Numbered from the stretch's first letter, positions 18,245 to 28,329 are shown. The stretch: DNA of 64,000 nucleotides from Hominisplanchenecus faecis (GCF_020687205.1 NZ_JAJEQE010000005.1:1-64000), one strand, 5' to 3'. Numbers and translations are program-made. Notes: a model not told the origin generated them from the sequence alone.

Positions 18245-18257
18245 TCTTTATCCAGCC

Positions 18258-19067
18258 TTATTTATCAAGCGTTCCGTGTGCCTGTCCAACGACTGCATCC
18301 ACATCCATGTCACCGTCTGTCATCTCGGTCCCTTCCGGCTTTTTCTGCAGATAGAGCAGATACTCAATGTTTCCTTCCGGTCCTTTGATCGGTGAAAAAT
18401 CAAGTGCCAGCGGCTCCAGATACTGCTCTTTTGCAAAAGCAATGACTTTTTCGATTACTTCTTTGTGAACGGCCGGATCACGCACCACGCCTTTTTTGCC
18501 GACTTTTTCTCTGCCTGCCTCAAACTGTGGTTTAATCAGACAGACGATCTGCCCATCCTGGCTTAAAAGATTCCGAACCGGAAGCAGTACCTTGGTCAGA
18601 GAAATAAAAGACACATCGATCGATGAAAAATCAACCGGCTCTTCGATATCTTCCGGTGTCACATAGCGGATGTTGGTCTTTTCCATGCAGACCACACGCT
18701 CATCGTTGCGAAGTTTCCAGTCCAGCTGTCCATGTCCGACATCCACAGAGTAGACTTTTACCGCTCCGTTCTGAAGCATACAGTCCGTAAATCCGCCTGT
18801 CGATGCACCAACATCCATGCAGACCTTTCCTTCCAGTTCCACGCCGAAATTTTTCATGGCTTTTTCCAGTTTCAGACCGCCACGGCTGACATAACGCAGT
18901 GTATTTCCACGCACTTCAATCTCTGCCGCACAGTCAAACATCGATCCGGCCTTGTCTTCTTTCTGTCCATTGACATAGACACAGCCTGCCATGATCACCG
19001 CTTTTGCTTTCTCTCTTGAAGCCGCATGCCCTCTCTGGACAAGCAGCACATCCAGTCTTTCTTTCAT
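18258..19067 (-). CDS. tlyA: TlyA-family rRNA methyltransferase/hemolysin-like protein
   Basis: The 269-residue protein has an S4 RNA-binding domain (about 1-60) followed by an FtsJ-type SAM-dependent methyltransferase domain with VCMDVGASTGGFTDC and IKPQFEAG. TlyA enzymes 2'-O-methylate rRNA, and the 'hemolysin' name is historical. The ATG at 19067 with AAGGAGC is preferred to an upstream in-frame start because the S4 motif begins there. It lies 25 bp after dxs. Confidence 0.92.
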   Translation of the reverse strand: MKERLDVLLVQRGHAASREKAKAVIMAGCVYVNGQKEDKAGSMFDCAAEIEVRGNTLRYVSRGGLKLEKAMKNFGVELEGKVCMDVGASTGGFTDCMLQNGAVKVYSVDVGHGQLDWKLRNDERVVCMEKTNIRYVTPEDIEEPVDFSSIDVSFISLTKVLLPVRNLLSQDGQIVCLIKPQFEAGREKVGKKGVVRDPAVHKEVIEKVIAFAKEQYLEPLALDFSPIKGPEGNIEYLLYLQKKPEGTEMTDGDMDVDAVVGQAHGTLDK

Positions 19068-19092
19068 CTGTGCTCCTTTTTTGCAGCCGCTT

Positions 19093-20958
19093 TTAAAGTC
19101 CCATGGCTGCCGCAATTATTTTCTTTTCTATCGTTTCTGCATCAATACCGCATTCTTTTTTAAGGATTTCTACGTTTCCATGCTCGATATAAGCATCCGG
19201 CAGGGCAATGTTCATCACCTGCACATCGCTTCCAATCTCCTCGTAAAATTCTGATACATGCTCGCCGAATCCACCTTCCAGGACATTCTCTTCCAGTGTC
19301 ACGATCAGCTTATGCTCTTTCGTCAGTGCAAGCAGACGCTCCTCGTCAAGCGGTTTTACAAAGCGTGCGTTGATCAGAGTACACTCAAAACCTTTGCGTT
19401 TCAGATTCTGACGCACTTCATGTGCTGTCTTTACCATGCTACCGACTGCGATCAGGGCAATGCATTCTTCATCATAGAGCAATTCGCTTTTGCCGTATAC
19501 GATCTTAGCACGATGCTCAGAAAGCCCGTCATAGGCTTCGCCCCTTGGATAACGCAGGGCGATTGGACCGTCAGAGGAAATTGCAAATTTCAGCATATCG
19601 GACAGCTCCCATTTGTTTTTTGGTGCCATCACGCACATATTCGGGATCAGAGATAAATAGGAGAGATCAAAAATCCCCTGATGCGTCTCTCCGTCACTGC
19701 CAACCAGACCTGCACGGTCAACTGCAAAGATCACATGCAGGTTCTGGATACAGACATCGTGCACGATCTGGTCAAAAGCACGCTGTAAAAAGGATGAATA
19801 CACCGCCACGACCGGAATCATGCCACCCGCTGCCAGACCGGCCGCAAAGGTCACTGCATGCTGTTCTGCGATCCCCACATCAAAGAAACGCTCCGGAAAG
19901 ACATTTTTAAACCGTTTCAGTCCGGTTCCGTCCGGCATTGCTGCCGTGATTGCCACAAGATTCTCCTGCCTCTCCCCCATTTTTCGCATAACGGTCGCAA
20001 ACACATCCGTATAGTTGGCTTTTGTCCGCTTATGGAGCGGAAGTCCGGTGGCAATGTCAAACGGCTCTGCCCCATGGAATCTCGCCGGATGACGTTCCGC
20101 CGGTACATATCCTCTGCCTTTCTGCGTCAGTATATGAAGAAGCACCGGTCCGTTCACCTTGCGTGCCTCCTTGAAAGCACGCACCAGTCTGCCGATATCG
20201 TGTCCATCGATCGGCCCTAAGTAAGTCAGCCCCATCTCTTCAAACCACATCCCCGGAATAAACAGCTGTTTGATCCCGCTTTTTGTCTTTTTGATCCTGC
20301 GGACCACGCGGTCGCCGTAAACCGGGATTTTTTTTAATGTATCCGAAACACCCTGTTTTAATTCCTGATAGGCATCGTTTGTGCGAAGTCTGCCGAGATA
20401 GTCCGACATTCCGCCGACGTTCTCCGAAATCGACATATTGTTGTCATTTAATACAATGATAAAATTGCTTTTCAGCCTGGCAGCATTGTTCATCGCCTCG
20501 TATGCCATGCCGCCGGTCAGAGATCCATCTCCGATCACCGAGATCACGGAATAATCTTCTCCCTGCAGATCTCTTGCCGCCACATAACCAAGCCCTGCCG
20601 ATATGGAGGTGGAGCTGTGTCCTGTATCAAAACTGTCACAGCTGCTCTCACAGCGTTTCGGGAAACCGCTCATCCCCCCGAATTTACGCAGATTTGCAAA
20701 ATTCTCTCTGCGGCCAGTCAGCAGTTTATGTGTGTAAGCCTGGTGTCCGACATCCCATATCATCTTATCTTTCGGAAGATCAAACACCAGATGCATTGCC
20801 ATGGTAAGTTCCACCACACCAAGGTTCGATGCCAGATGTCCTCCACTCTCACTGATCGTGCGGATCAGGAACTCCCGGATCTCATCTGCAAGCAGTGGCA
20901 GCTCTTCCTTTTTCAGCTTTTTGATATCATTCGGATGATTTATCTTCTCTAATACCAT
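19093..20958 (-). CDS. dxs: 1-deoxy-D-xylulose-5-phosphate synthase
   Basis: This is the thiamine-diphosphate enzyme that opens the MEP isoprenoid pathway. The 621 residues include the ThDP motif GDGSLTGGMAYEAMNNA, the catalytic-pocket His in GHQAYTHKLLTGR, the transketolase middle domain (DRAGLVGSDGETHQG) and the C-terminal domain. The ATG at 20958 has AAGGAG at proper distance, while the TTG six bases earlier is too close. The adjacent ispA gene uses downstream products of the same pathway. Confidence 0.97.
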   Translation of the reverse strand: MVLEKINHPNDIKKLKKEELPLLADEIREFLIRTISESGGHLASNLGVVELTMAMHLVFDLPKDKMIWDVGHQAYTHKLLTGRRENFANLRKFGGMSGFPKRCESSCDSFDTGHSSTSISAGLGYVAARDLQGEDYSVISVIGDGSLTGGMAYEAMNNAARLKSNFIIVLNDNNMSISENVGGMSDYLGRLRTNDAYQELKQGVSDTLKKIPVYGDRVVRRIKKTKSGIKQLFIPGMWFEEMGLTYLGPIDGHDIGRLVRAFKEARKVNGPVLLHILTQKGRGYVPAERHPARFHGAEPFDIATGLPLHKRTKANYTDVFATVMRKMGERQENLVAITAAMPDGTGLKRFKNVFPERFFDVGIAEQHAVTFAAGLAAGGMIPVVAVYSSFLQRAFDQIVHDVCIQNLHVIFAVDRAGLVGSDGETHQGIFDLSYLSLIPNMCVMAPKNKWELSDMLKFAISSDGPIALRYPRGEAYDGLSEHRAKIVYGKSELLYDEECIALIAVGSMVKTAHEVRQNLKRKGFECTLINARFVKPLDEERLLALTKEHKLIVTLEENVLEGGFGEHVSEFYEEIGSDVQVMNIALPDAYIEHGNVEILKKECGIDAETIEKKIIAAAMGL

Positions 20959-20971
20959 AGTCAATCGCTCC

Positions 20972-21859
20972 TTATTTTTTCCGGTTGACCAGCATCAGCA
21001 CCAGCTCTTCCAGAAAATCATTTTTTCGGCCAAGCGACTGTAAGGCAGAAACTGCACGTTTTGAAATCTCTTCCACATCGCTTTTTGCTTTTTCGATCCC
21101 TTCGATCGTCACGTAAGTAGTCTTGTCATTTTTCTCATCGCTGAATACCGGCTTGCCAAGCTCGTCCGTCGTGCTTGTGACATCTAAAATGTCATCCCGG
21201 ATCTGAAATGCCAGCCCGATATCTCTTGCGGAATCTTCGATCACTTTTATTTCTGCCTCCGATGCCCCGGCCAGTGCCGCACCGACCATCATGGACGCTT
21301 CGATCAGAGCACTTGTTTTCAGACGGTAAATAAAATCCAGTTTCTCTCTGGAAATCTCTCTGCCTGCAGCTTCCACATCCACGCACTGACCGCCAAGCAT
21401 CCCGTAAATCCCTGTCTTTTTCGTCAGAATCTGCAGTGCTTTCCCGATCGCCGGATTGCCCGGTTCGATCTCAAAGGCACGCACTGCCGTCTCATAGGCA
21501 TAATTGAGCAGTGCATCGCCTGCCAAGATTGCCATCGCTTCCCCATATACAATGTGCGTTGTCCTGCGGCCTCTGCGGTACTCGTCGTTATCCAGTGCCG
21601 GGAGATCATCGTGGATCAGTGAGTGGGTATGTATCATCTCCATCGCTGCCATAAAAGGCTCGATGATCTGCCCTTCTCCGCCAAACATCCGGTAAGTCTC
21701 CAGCATCAGAAGCGGCCGGAGGCGTTTGCCTCCCGCACGCATACTGTAATTCATCGCCTCAAGAACCGTTTTCTGAAATCCTTCTTCTTTCGGAAGATAG
21801 TATTCCAGAATCCCGGTGATCTTTTCCTGGCGTTTTTCCATCTCCAGATTAAAATTCAT
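20972..21859 (-). CDS. ispA: Farnesyl diphosphate synthase-type prenyltransferase
   Basis: It condenses IPP with DMAPP or GPP to make C15 (or C10/C20) diphosphates. The 295-residue protein has the first aspartate-rich motif LIHDDLPALDND and the second QIRDDILDVT, plus GGKRLRPLL for diphosphate binding. The chosen ATG overlaps the last codons of xseB by 11 bp with a GGGAG upstream, a sign of translational coupling. A further ATG six codons on is possible. Confidence 0.93.
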   Translation of the reverse strand: MNFNLEMEKRQEKITGILEYYLPKEEGFQKTVLEAMNYSMRAGGKRLRPLLMLETYRMFGGEGQIIEPFMAAMEMIHTHSLIHDDLPALDNDEYRRGRRTTHIVYGEAMAILAGDALLNYAYETAVRAFEIEPGNPAIGKALQILTKKTGIYGMLGGQCVDVEAAGREISREKLDFIYRLKTSALIEASMMVGAALAGASEAEIKVIEDSARDIGLAFQIRDDILDVTSTTDELGKPVFSDEKNDKTTYVTIEGIEKAKSDVEEISKRAVSALQSLGRKNDFLEELVLMLVNRKK

Positions 21860-22085
21860 CTGCTTCTCCCTCTTCATTCAAAACAAGAATTTTCTTTTCT
21901 ACGGTATCAATCTGCTGATTGCAGAACTTTATAAGCTCTATGCCTTCCTGATATCCCAGAAAAGAATCCTCCAGTGTTGTATCTTTCTTCTCCAGTTTCT
22001 GGATGATCTCATCCAGACGCAGAAATGCTTCTTCCAGTGTCCGTTCTTCTTCTTTCTTTTCTGTACTTTCTGTCTGTTTTGCCAT
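21849..22085 (-). CDS. xseB: Exodeoxyribonuclease VII small subunit
   Basis: The 78-residue helical protein pairs with XseA to degrade single-stranded DNA. It shows the family's LEEAFLRLDEIIQKLE core, then a second helix with GIELIKFCNQQIDTVEKKI. It starts 2 bp after the xseA stop and overlaps ispA. The first 15 residues are charged and variable. Confidence 0.94.
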   Translation of the reverse strand: MAKQTESTEKKEEERTLEEAFLRLDEIIQKLEKKDTTLEDSFLGYQEGIELIKFCNQQIDTVEKKILVLNEEGEADEF

Positions 22086-22087
22086 CT

Positions 22088-23374
22088 TTACACCTCACCT
22101 GCATCCTGCTTGTCTTTCTGAATATCCGTTACCTCCGCCTGCAGCCGTCCGTCCGATACATACACACAGATCGTGTCCCCCTTTTTGACCTGCCCGGTCT
22201 GTGTGATCTTCCTGCCGTGTACGTCCGCAGTATAAGAATAGCCCTGCCCCAGCTTTTCAAGCGGAGACAGTCCCTTTAACTTTTCGATATAAATCTGCAT
22301 CCGGTGCCTGCTGTCCCTGTATTTTTCCCGCATCAGCACCTGCAGACGCTGCCTGTCATACTCCATCTCCTGTCTGGACAACGCAAGCTTCTGCTGCATG
22401 GCCTCCGCCAGATCTTCCTGTGCCCTTGCAAGACGCATTTTCTGATCCTGAAGCTTCTCCTGCGGTCCTAAAAGGGAGAGGATTTTCTCTCTTCTTGCCA
22501 GCTCATCCCTTTTATCCTGCACTTTTCTGGTTACAGCCTCAAAGAGCCGGCTCTTCTGGCGGTATAACTCGCCCTGGAGGGCTGAAATATCCGCAACTGC
22601 AAGCTCAGCTGCCGCCGATGGCGTCGGAGCACGCAAATCTGCCACATAATCTGCGATTGTAGTGTCCGTCTCATGACCTACCGCTGAGATCACCGGGGTA
22701 TTGCAGGAAAAGATCGCTCTTGCCGTTTCTTCTTCATTAAATGCCCAGAGATCCTCGATCGAGCCACCGCCACGCCCGGCGATAATCACATCAACACCAT
22801 ACGCATCCAGCATGGCAATGCCTTTTGCCACACTTTCTGCGGCACCTTCGCCCTGCACCAGTGCCGGATAGAGGATGATCTGAATACCCGGATTGCGTCT
22901 TCTGGAAATCTGAATGATATCCCGCACAGCGGCACCGGTCGGTGCTGTCACAACTCCCAGTTTCTTCACAAAGGGCGGAATCGGTTTCTTATAAACGGGA
23001 TCAAACATCCCCATCTCTTCTAATTCTGCTTTCAGTGCCTCAAACTTCTCATAGAGAAGTCCGGCACCGTCTAACAGAATCCTGGATGCATAGAGCTGAT
23101 ATGTGCCGTCTCTTTCATAAACACTGATGTTGCCAAGCACAAGAACCTGCTGACCGTTTTTCATGCCAAAAGCCAGTCCCTTTCTGGCACTGGCAAACAT
23201 GACACAGGAAATCGTTCCGCTCTCATCTTTCAGCGAAAAATAGATGTGTCCCGATGTATGATATTTACAGTTTGAGACTTCTCCTTTCATGTAAATGCTT
23301 CGCAGCACCACATCCTGTGTAAACATGGACTTGATGTAGGCATTTACCTGTCTCACAGTATAGACATTCTGCAC
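22088..23374 (-). CDS. xseA: Exodeoxyribonuclease VII large subunit
   Basis: This is the catalytic subunit of exonuclease VII. The 428-residue protein has an N-terminal OB fold (about 1-100), a catalytic domain with TAPTGAAVRDI and GRGGGSIEDLWAFNEE, and a C-terminal coiled coil (about 265-370). A GTG start is used, with AGGTGGG upstream. It follows nusB and precedes xseB. Confidence 0.96.
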   Translation of the reverse strand: MQNVYTVRQVNAYIKSMFTQDVVLRSIYMKGEVSNCKYHTSGHIYFSLKDESGTISCVMFASARKGLAFGMKNGQQVLVLGNISVYERDGTYQLYASRILLDGAGLLYEKFEALKAELEEMGMFDPVYKKPIPPFVKKLGVVTAPTGAAVRDIIQISRRRNPGIQIILYPALVQGEGAAESVAKGIAMLDAYGVDVIIAGRGGGSIEDLWAFNEEETARAIFSCNTPVISAVGHETDTTIADYVADLRAPTPSAAAELAVADISALQGELYRQKSRLFEAVTRKVQDKRDELARREKILSLLGPQEKLQDQKMRLARAQEDLAEAMQQKLALSRQEMEYDRQRLQVLMREKYRDSRHRMQIYIEKLKGLSPLEKLGQGYSYTADVHGRKITQTGQVKKGDTICVYVSDGRLQAEVTDIQKDKQDAGEV

Positions 23375-23412
23375 GCACCCACCTCTTTTGTCATCCGGCA
23401 GTCAAGGGCTCT

Positions 23413-23808
23413 TTATACTAGTTTAGCCAGAACGCCGTTAATAAATGCAGAAGAGGTATCGCCTCCGAAAATTTTGGCAAGCTCAACTGCTTCGTTGATC
23501 GCAACTCCCTGTGGGATATCGTCATCATACTTCATCTCATAGACTGCAAGACGCAGCAGAGTAAGCTCTACTTTCCCCATACGGTCTGTTCTCCAGCCCT
23601 TTGCCGCTTCATTGATCTGCCCGTCAATCTGTTCCAGATTTTCTTTGATCTTCTCATATTTTTTTCTGATATAAGTAAGGTCTTCCTGTTTTGCATCGGA
23701 AATCCCTTCGTAATACATCATTTCCTGCTGTTCAAGCTCCTCTTCCTTATAGAACTCTGTCAGAAAGAGTAATTTAAAAATATGTTCTCGTTCCTCTCGT
23801 CTAGTCAC
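23413..23808 (-). CDS. nusB: Transcription antitermination factor NusB
   Basis: The 131-residue all-helical RNA-binding protein assists rRNA antitermination. It shows the start [14 protein letters not shown] and the C-terminal [26 protein letters not shown] signature region. The start is GTG with CGGAGG 5 bp upstream. It opens the xse-isp-dxs gene group downstream of asp23. Confidence 0.95.
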   Translation of the reverse strand: MTRREEREHIFKLLFLTEFYKEEELEQQEMMYYEGISDAKQEDLTYIRKKYEKIKENLEQIDGQINEAAKGWRTDRMGKVELTLLRLAVYEMKYDDDIPQGVAINEAVELAKIFGGDTSSAFINGVLAKLV

Positions 23809-23910
23809 TTTTTCCTCCGCTGTCTTTAAAAGAAAACGTAAAAAATCCGATCACCATCCGGAGTTTAAGTACGCCTTGGGAACGGACTTTTACGCTGCTT
23901 TTAAGCTGTT

Positions 23911-24294
23911 TTATTTTTCTTTTGATATGCTTACATTTGCAATCTGGATATCAACTTTCTCTACTTCAAGACCGGTCATATTCTCGATCGCTGCTTTTAC
24001 CTTTTCCTGAACCTTTTTGCAGGTCTTCGGTACGCTGTATCCATATGCAATGTTGAGTGCCACATTTACATTTACAATACCGTCTTCTACCTTTACACGG
24101 ATCCCTTTTGACAGGCTCTTCTTGCCCAGTTTGCTGACCAGTTCGTTTGTGATATTGCCTGCCATACTGGCAACGCCCTCTACTTCTGTGGCAGCCAGTC
24201 CTGCGATGATCGCCACAACTTCATCTGCGATCTGAACCTGTCCCATGTTTCCGTTTTCCAGTGTATATCCGGTCTGATTTTCATCTTTTTCCAT
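23911..24294 (-). CDS. Asp23/Gls24 family envelope stress protein
   Basis: The 127-residue protein belongs to the Asp23/Gls24 family, which sits at the cytoplasmic membrane surface and links to envelope stress. The core IADEVVAIIAGLAATEVEGVASM and the alternating valine strands VKVEDGIVNVNVALNIAYG are typical. It has a perfect AGGAGG. Its place just before nusB is conserved in Clostridia. Confidence 0.92.
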   Translation of the reverse strand: MEKDENQTGYTLENGNMGQVQIADEVVAIIAGLAATEVEGVASMAGNITNELVSKLGKKSLSKGIRVKVEDGIVNVNVALNIAYGYSVPKTCKKVQEKVKAAIENMTGLEVEKVDIQIANVSISKEK

Positions 24295-24371
24295 GATGTA
24301 AACCCTCCTGTCTTAGAATTCTTTGCATCTATCGCTATTATAACACCCGAAAGGTATTTTGCAAAGCTTTT

Positions 24372-25961
24372 TTAGTTTCTTCCAAACTCGGTCAGCACCA
24401 GACCTTCGTTTCGATCCAGTGTCATTCCGATGCTCCAGGAATTTACCCACAGAAGCAGCGGATTGCCCTTTAAGTCTTTGATCTTCTTCATATCGGATGT
24501 TCCGACCAGCTTGTTGAGGTCGATATCCTTGTTCTCGATCCAGCGGATGTACTCATACGGAAGGGTTTCCATACGGATCTCCACGTTGTATTCATTCTCC
24601 AGGCGGTACTTCAGTACCTCAAACTGCAGAACGCCGACAACGCCGACGATGATCTCTTCCATACCGGTATTGTACTCCTGGAAGATCTGGATCGCTCCTT
24701 CCTGTGCGATCTGCGTGATCCCTTTGACGAACTGTTTTCTCTTCATTGTATCGACCTGACGCACTCTCGCAAAATGCTCCGGTGCAAACGTCGGAATGCC
24801 CTCGTAGGCAAATTTTTTGCCCGGCATACAGATCGTATCTCCGATGGAAAAGATGCCCGGATCAAACACACCGATGATGTCACCTGCATAGGCCTTGTCC
24901 ACGATATGACGCTCCTGTGCCATCATCTGCTGCGGCTGGGAAAGACGCTGCTTACGGTTTCCCTGCACATGGTAAACTTCCATACCGGCATCAAATTCTC
25001 CGGAACAGATTCGCATAAATGCAATACGGTCACGGTGAGCCTTGTTCATATTTGCCTGGATCTTAAATACAAAAGCAGAAAAATCCTCTTTGATCGGATC
25101 GACCACGCCGATATCTGCCGTTCTCGGAAGCGGCGAAGTTGTCATCTTCAGGAAATGTTTCAAGAAAATCTCCACTCCGAAGTTTGTCAGGGCAGAACCG
25201 AAAAATACCGGGGAGAGTTCTCCTTTGCTGACCAGCTCCTGGTCAAATTCTGCACTTGCACCGTCCAGAAGCTCGATTTCTTCAAGCAGCTGTGCTTTCT
25301 GGTCACTTGTCACGATCTCATCGATCTCCGGAGAATCCAGCGGGATCTTTCTTGTCTCGCCCTCTTTGGTACCCTTCTCTGTATCGGTAAAGACGGTGAT
25401 CTTCTGGCTTCCACGCTCATAGACACCTTTGAAATTCTTTCCGGAACCGATCGGCCAGTTGATCGGGCAGGTCGCAATGCCAAGCTCCTTTTCGATGTCA
25501 TCGAGCAGATCGAAGGTATCATTGGCATCACGGTCCATTTTATTGATAAAAGTAAAAATCGGAATATGACGCATCACACAGACTTTAAACAGCTTTCTGG
25601 TCTGTGCCTCTACACCCTTGGAAGCATCGATGACCATGACTGCAGAATCTGCTGCCATCAGCGTACGGTACGTATCCTCTGAGAAGTCCTGATGACCCGG
25701 TGTGTCCAGGATGTTGATACAAAAACCATCATAATTAAACTGCAGCACGGAGGAAGTTACCGAAATACCTCTTTCTTTTTCAATTTCCATCCAGTCTGAG
25801 ACTGCATGGCGTGCCGTTGCCTTTCCCTTTACAGAACCTGCCAGATTGATGGCACCTCCGTACAGCAGGAATTTCTCTGTCAACGTTGTTTTTCCGGCAT
25901 CCGGATGCGAAATGATCGCAAAAGTTCTTCTTCTTTTAATTTCACTTGCTATATCAGCCAC
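24372..25961 (-). CDS. prfC: Peptide chain release factor 3
   Basis: This translational GTPase recycles RF1 and RF2 after termination. The 529-residue protein carries SHPDAGKTTLTEK (G1), DTPGHQDF (G3) and NKMDRD (G4), followed by the RF3 domain II and III. A GTG start with GGAGG is used. It is inserted between the usually adjacent spoIIIA operon and asp23, together with the accessory genes upstream. Confidence 0.96.
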   Translation of the reverse strand: MADIASEIKRRRTFAIISHPDAGKTTLTEKFLLYGGAINLAGSVKGKATARHAVSDWMEIEKERGISVTSSVLQFNYDGFCINILDTPGHQDFSEDTYRTLMAADSAVMVIDASKGVEAQTRKLFKVCVMRHIPIFTFINKMDRDANDTFDLLDDIEKELGIATCPINWPIGSGKNFKGVYERGSQKITVFTDTEKGTKEGETRKIPLDSPEIDEIVTSDQKAQLLEEIELLDGASAEFDQELVSKGELSPVFFGSALTNFGVEIFLKHFLKMTTSPLPRTADIGVVDPIKEDFSAFVFKIQANMNKAHRDRIAFMRICSGEFDAGMEVYHVQGNRKQRLSQPQQMMAQERHIVDKAYAGDIIGVFDPGIFSIGDTICMPGKKFAYEGIPTFAPEHFARVRQVDTMKRKQFVKGITQIAQEGAIQIFQEYNTGMEEIIVGVVGVLQFEVLKYRLENEYNVEIRMETLPYEYIRWIENKDIDLNKLVGTSDMKKIKDLKGNPLLLWVNSWSIGMTLDRNEGLVLTEFGRN

Positions 25962-26128
25962 TGTGCTTCCTCCATGTTCTTTGTTCTATTGATCTGTTTT
26001 ATCCTATAAGATTGCTTATTTCAGTAAATCTGAAACTTACAATCCACTTTCACTGCCTGCTCACGAATGCAGCTGCTTCACGAGCTGTATTCAAACAATC
26101 GCTATTTTAACAAGCAAGTTTCAAGCTG

Positions 26129-27133
26129 TCAAGCAAGCGGCCATACTTTTCCCATTTCCTGTGCAATCTCTTTTATCTTCTCCAGAGAATAACCGGTATA
26201 CCGCATGATTTTATCGGTCGGTTCCGCTTCCCGGATCATCATCTGTGCAAGGTTATGGCTCTTCTGTTCTATTCCAGACTCGATTCCCTGTTCGATTCCC
26301 TGCTCTATTCCACGTTCTATTACCAAGTCTGATAAATTACACATAAGGTTCATCTCCTTTCCCAACTCATTGTCCATTCTCATCTGATATATTTCTTCCA
26401 GCTCTTTTTTCTTTTCCAGATAGGTCTTTTGTTCTGAAAACAGTGTATTTAACATTCCTAAAAGTTCATCGTTTGTTTCCATTGTTTCATTCAGTGCAAT
26501 GATCACTACCGATAACTTATCATATGATTCCGGTCTGTCCGGCAATCCTGAGATAATATCCTGCTTTTTAATAGAATATTCTGATATTGCATTTCCAATT
26601 TTCTTTGGTGCTTGCATGCAAACCCAGATAGAGTACACTTTCTTCATATCATCGTACTTTGAATGTTCAAACTCTGTCCCAAGCTGTGCTGAAATCATTC
26701 TGGCATCATAAAAAATTCCTCTTGTCACGATTTCATATCCCGGATAGTAAGATTTCTGTGCTTCCAGATTCACAATCATGCGAATATGCCCTTCTTCATT
26801 CGGAATATGTACATAAAAACGGATATCGTAATAAATTTCTCCCTCATCCGCCACTTTATCTTCATTGGCAAGTCCTGCAATTCTCTTTTCCTCTTCCATA
26901 TGCAGTACTCTTTTTTGATTTGTTTTTCCCGGATCAATCGATACCACTGCTATCTCAGGTGTACCTTCTATGCAAGGTATAATTTCTTCTACTGACATTC
27001 CTGCAAATTCTTTGACCGTACGTGCCAGAATCCGTGCAAGGATTTCTTTCTGGCTTAAAACACGTTTACATTGCGTATCATAACGCACTTTCACATCTGC
27101 CGAAGCCATGGCTCTTGAAAGTTCATTTTTCAT
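26129..27133 (-). CDS. PD-(D/E)XK nuclease-family (Rpn-like) protein
   Basis: The 334-residue protein belongs to the PD-(D/E)XK transposase-like group common in Lachnospiraceae, related to recombination-promoting Rpn nucleases. The active-site pattern is Asp103 (YYDIRFYVHI) followed by Glu124-Ala-Gln126-Lys (NLEAQK). A low-complexity stretch of GIEQ repeats lies near 283-299, and such repeats often vary in copy number. The start has AGGAG. It borders the AT-rich accessory island. Whether it cuts DNA here is unknown. Confidence 0.75.
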   Translation of the reverse strand: MKNELSRAMASADVKVRYDTQCKRVLSQKEILARILARTVKEFAGMSVEEIIPCIEGTPEIAVVSIDPGKTNQKRVLHMEEEKRIAGLANEDKVADEGEIYYDIRFYVHIPNEEGHIRMIVNLEAQKSYYPGYEIVTRGIFYDARMISAQLGTEFEHSKYDDMKKVYSIWVCMQAPKKIGNAISEYSIKKQDIISGLPDRPESYDKLSVVIIALNETMETNDELLGMLNTLFSEQKTYLEKKKELEEIYQMRMDNELGKEMNLMCNLSDLVIERGIEQGIEQGIESGIEQKSHNLAQMMIREAEPTDKIMRYTGYSLEKIKEIAQEMGKVWPLA

Positions 27134-27297
27134 TCATTTCTCCTGTCATTATAAAATATTCTGTTAGCTTTTTCAATATTTAGGGATTCTGACATGCCTG
27201 ATTAAAACGACAGTCCCGGAACAGAATGTTCCTGTTTGATTTTATGTTTTCTATCATAACATACTTTTTAATAAATGACAGGAGTTCCCCTGATATT

Positions 27298-28329
27298 TTA
27301 CAGTTTTTTAAGATTTTCCTCTATCTGACATATCATTTCTTTGGCTTCTTCCCAGCCGATCTGTTTCTTGTCAAAATCCTGATATCTTGCATAAATTTTC
27401 TGAAATGGATATGCTTTTTCATCGAGATGTATTCCTATCGGAATCAGATAATCGTACTTACACAGTTCTTCTATCGGAGAAGAACACTGGTAGCGTGTGA
27501 TGTCATCTTCTTGCATCAAAATATCCAGCACCCACTTCTCAATTTTTCCGGAAGGATGTAATCCTGCGGAACGGACATACATTTCTGTTTCTTCTTCTCC
27601 CATATATTCAAGAAGTTGTGTGACTCCACTGTTTTCTCGATCCAGAAGCAGTATCTTGATTGGTTCTTTTGTCTGGATGTATTTTTTAATATCTTCTTTC
27701 TGATATTCATATTCCAGGCTGTCAATCGCTTTTTCCAGGCCGGCATTGATTTCTTCCTGATTAAAAATACTTCTCATATCCTTAGCAGTCTGAATTGCAG
27801 ATGCTTTTACATAATAATCATTGCTATGCTCTAACATATAGAAAAGACGGTCAAATCCTTTCTTCCCTCTTGCTAGAATTTTATTTTCCTCATAAAACAG
27901 CCTTACCCAGGTCTTTTTTTCTTCTGCCTCCATTGTTTCTGCAAAACGCAGATATGCTCTCATGCTCTTTTCGTTCCACGAAAAACAGTTCACCCACACC
28001 TGAAAAAAACTCAAAACGGCATACCCCCGCACCCGACTCCTTTTATCTTCCATCAAATCCCGCAGACGACTCAGGCTTCTCCTTGTTCTCCCTATACAAA
28101 GAGAATCTGTTGCATCAACACACACCAGTTCCGCTTTATCATATGTCAGATTATAAAGAAGTCTTTCATTCTCCGGCGTGTACCAGCCAACCAGAATTTC
28201 TGCTGCCGTCCACCGTACATCCTGTTTTCTGCTTTTGAGACATTTTCGCAAAAACTTCATCTCTTTTTCATTCAGGATCAGATATTTATCATTCAATTCT
28301 TCGATTCTTTTTATTTTTGTTTTTATCAC
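27298..28329 (-). CDS. HEAT-repeat protein fused to an inactive LMW-phosphatase/ArsC-like domain
   Basis: I know no named family for the whole protein. Residues about 15-215 look like HEAT-type helical repeats (VRWTAAEILVGWY, VRGYAVLSFFQVW, VKASAIQTAKDM). Residues 224-343 follow the LMW protein-phosphatase/arsenate-reductase fold: beta-strand IKILLL, a P-loop-like DRENSGV, then YVRSAGLHPSG and a closing helix GWEEAKEMICQIEENL. The catalytic Cys and Arg of CX5R are replaced, so activity is unlikely. The GTG at 28329 with AGGGG is preferred over another GTG 18 bp upstream. No homologous neighbour helps. Confidence 0.6.
   Translation of the reverse strand: MIKTKIKRIEELNDKYLILNEKEMKFLRKCLKSRKQDVRWTAAEILVGWYTPENERLLYNLTYDKAELVCVDATDSLCIGRTRRSLSRLRDLMEDKRSRVRGYAVLSFFQVWVNCFSWNEKSMRAYLRFAETMEAEEKKTWVRLFYEENKILARGKKGFDRLFYMLEHSNDYYVKASAIQTAKDMRSIFNQEEINAGLEKAIDSLEYEYQKEDIKKYIQTKEPIKILLLDRENSGVTQLLEYMGEEETEMYVRSAGLHPSGKIEKWVLDILMQEDDITRYQCSSPIEELCKYDYLIPIGIHLDEKAYPFQKIYARYQDFDKKQIGWEEAKEMICQIEENLKKL

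Noticed and set aside
26065-26092. Hairpin between the Rpn-like gene and prfC
   Set aside because: GAATGCAGCT/AGCTGTATTC can pair, but no T-run follows on the minus strand. A terminator call is not supported.
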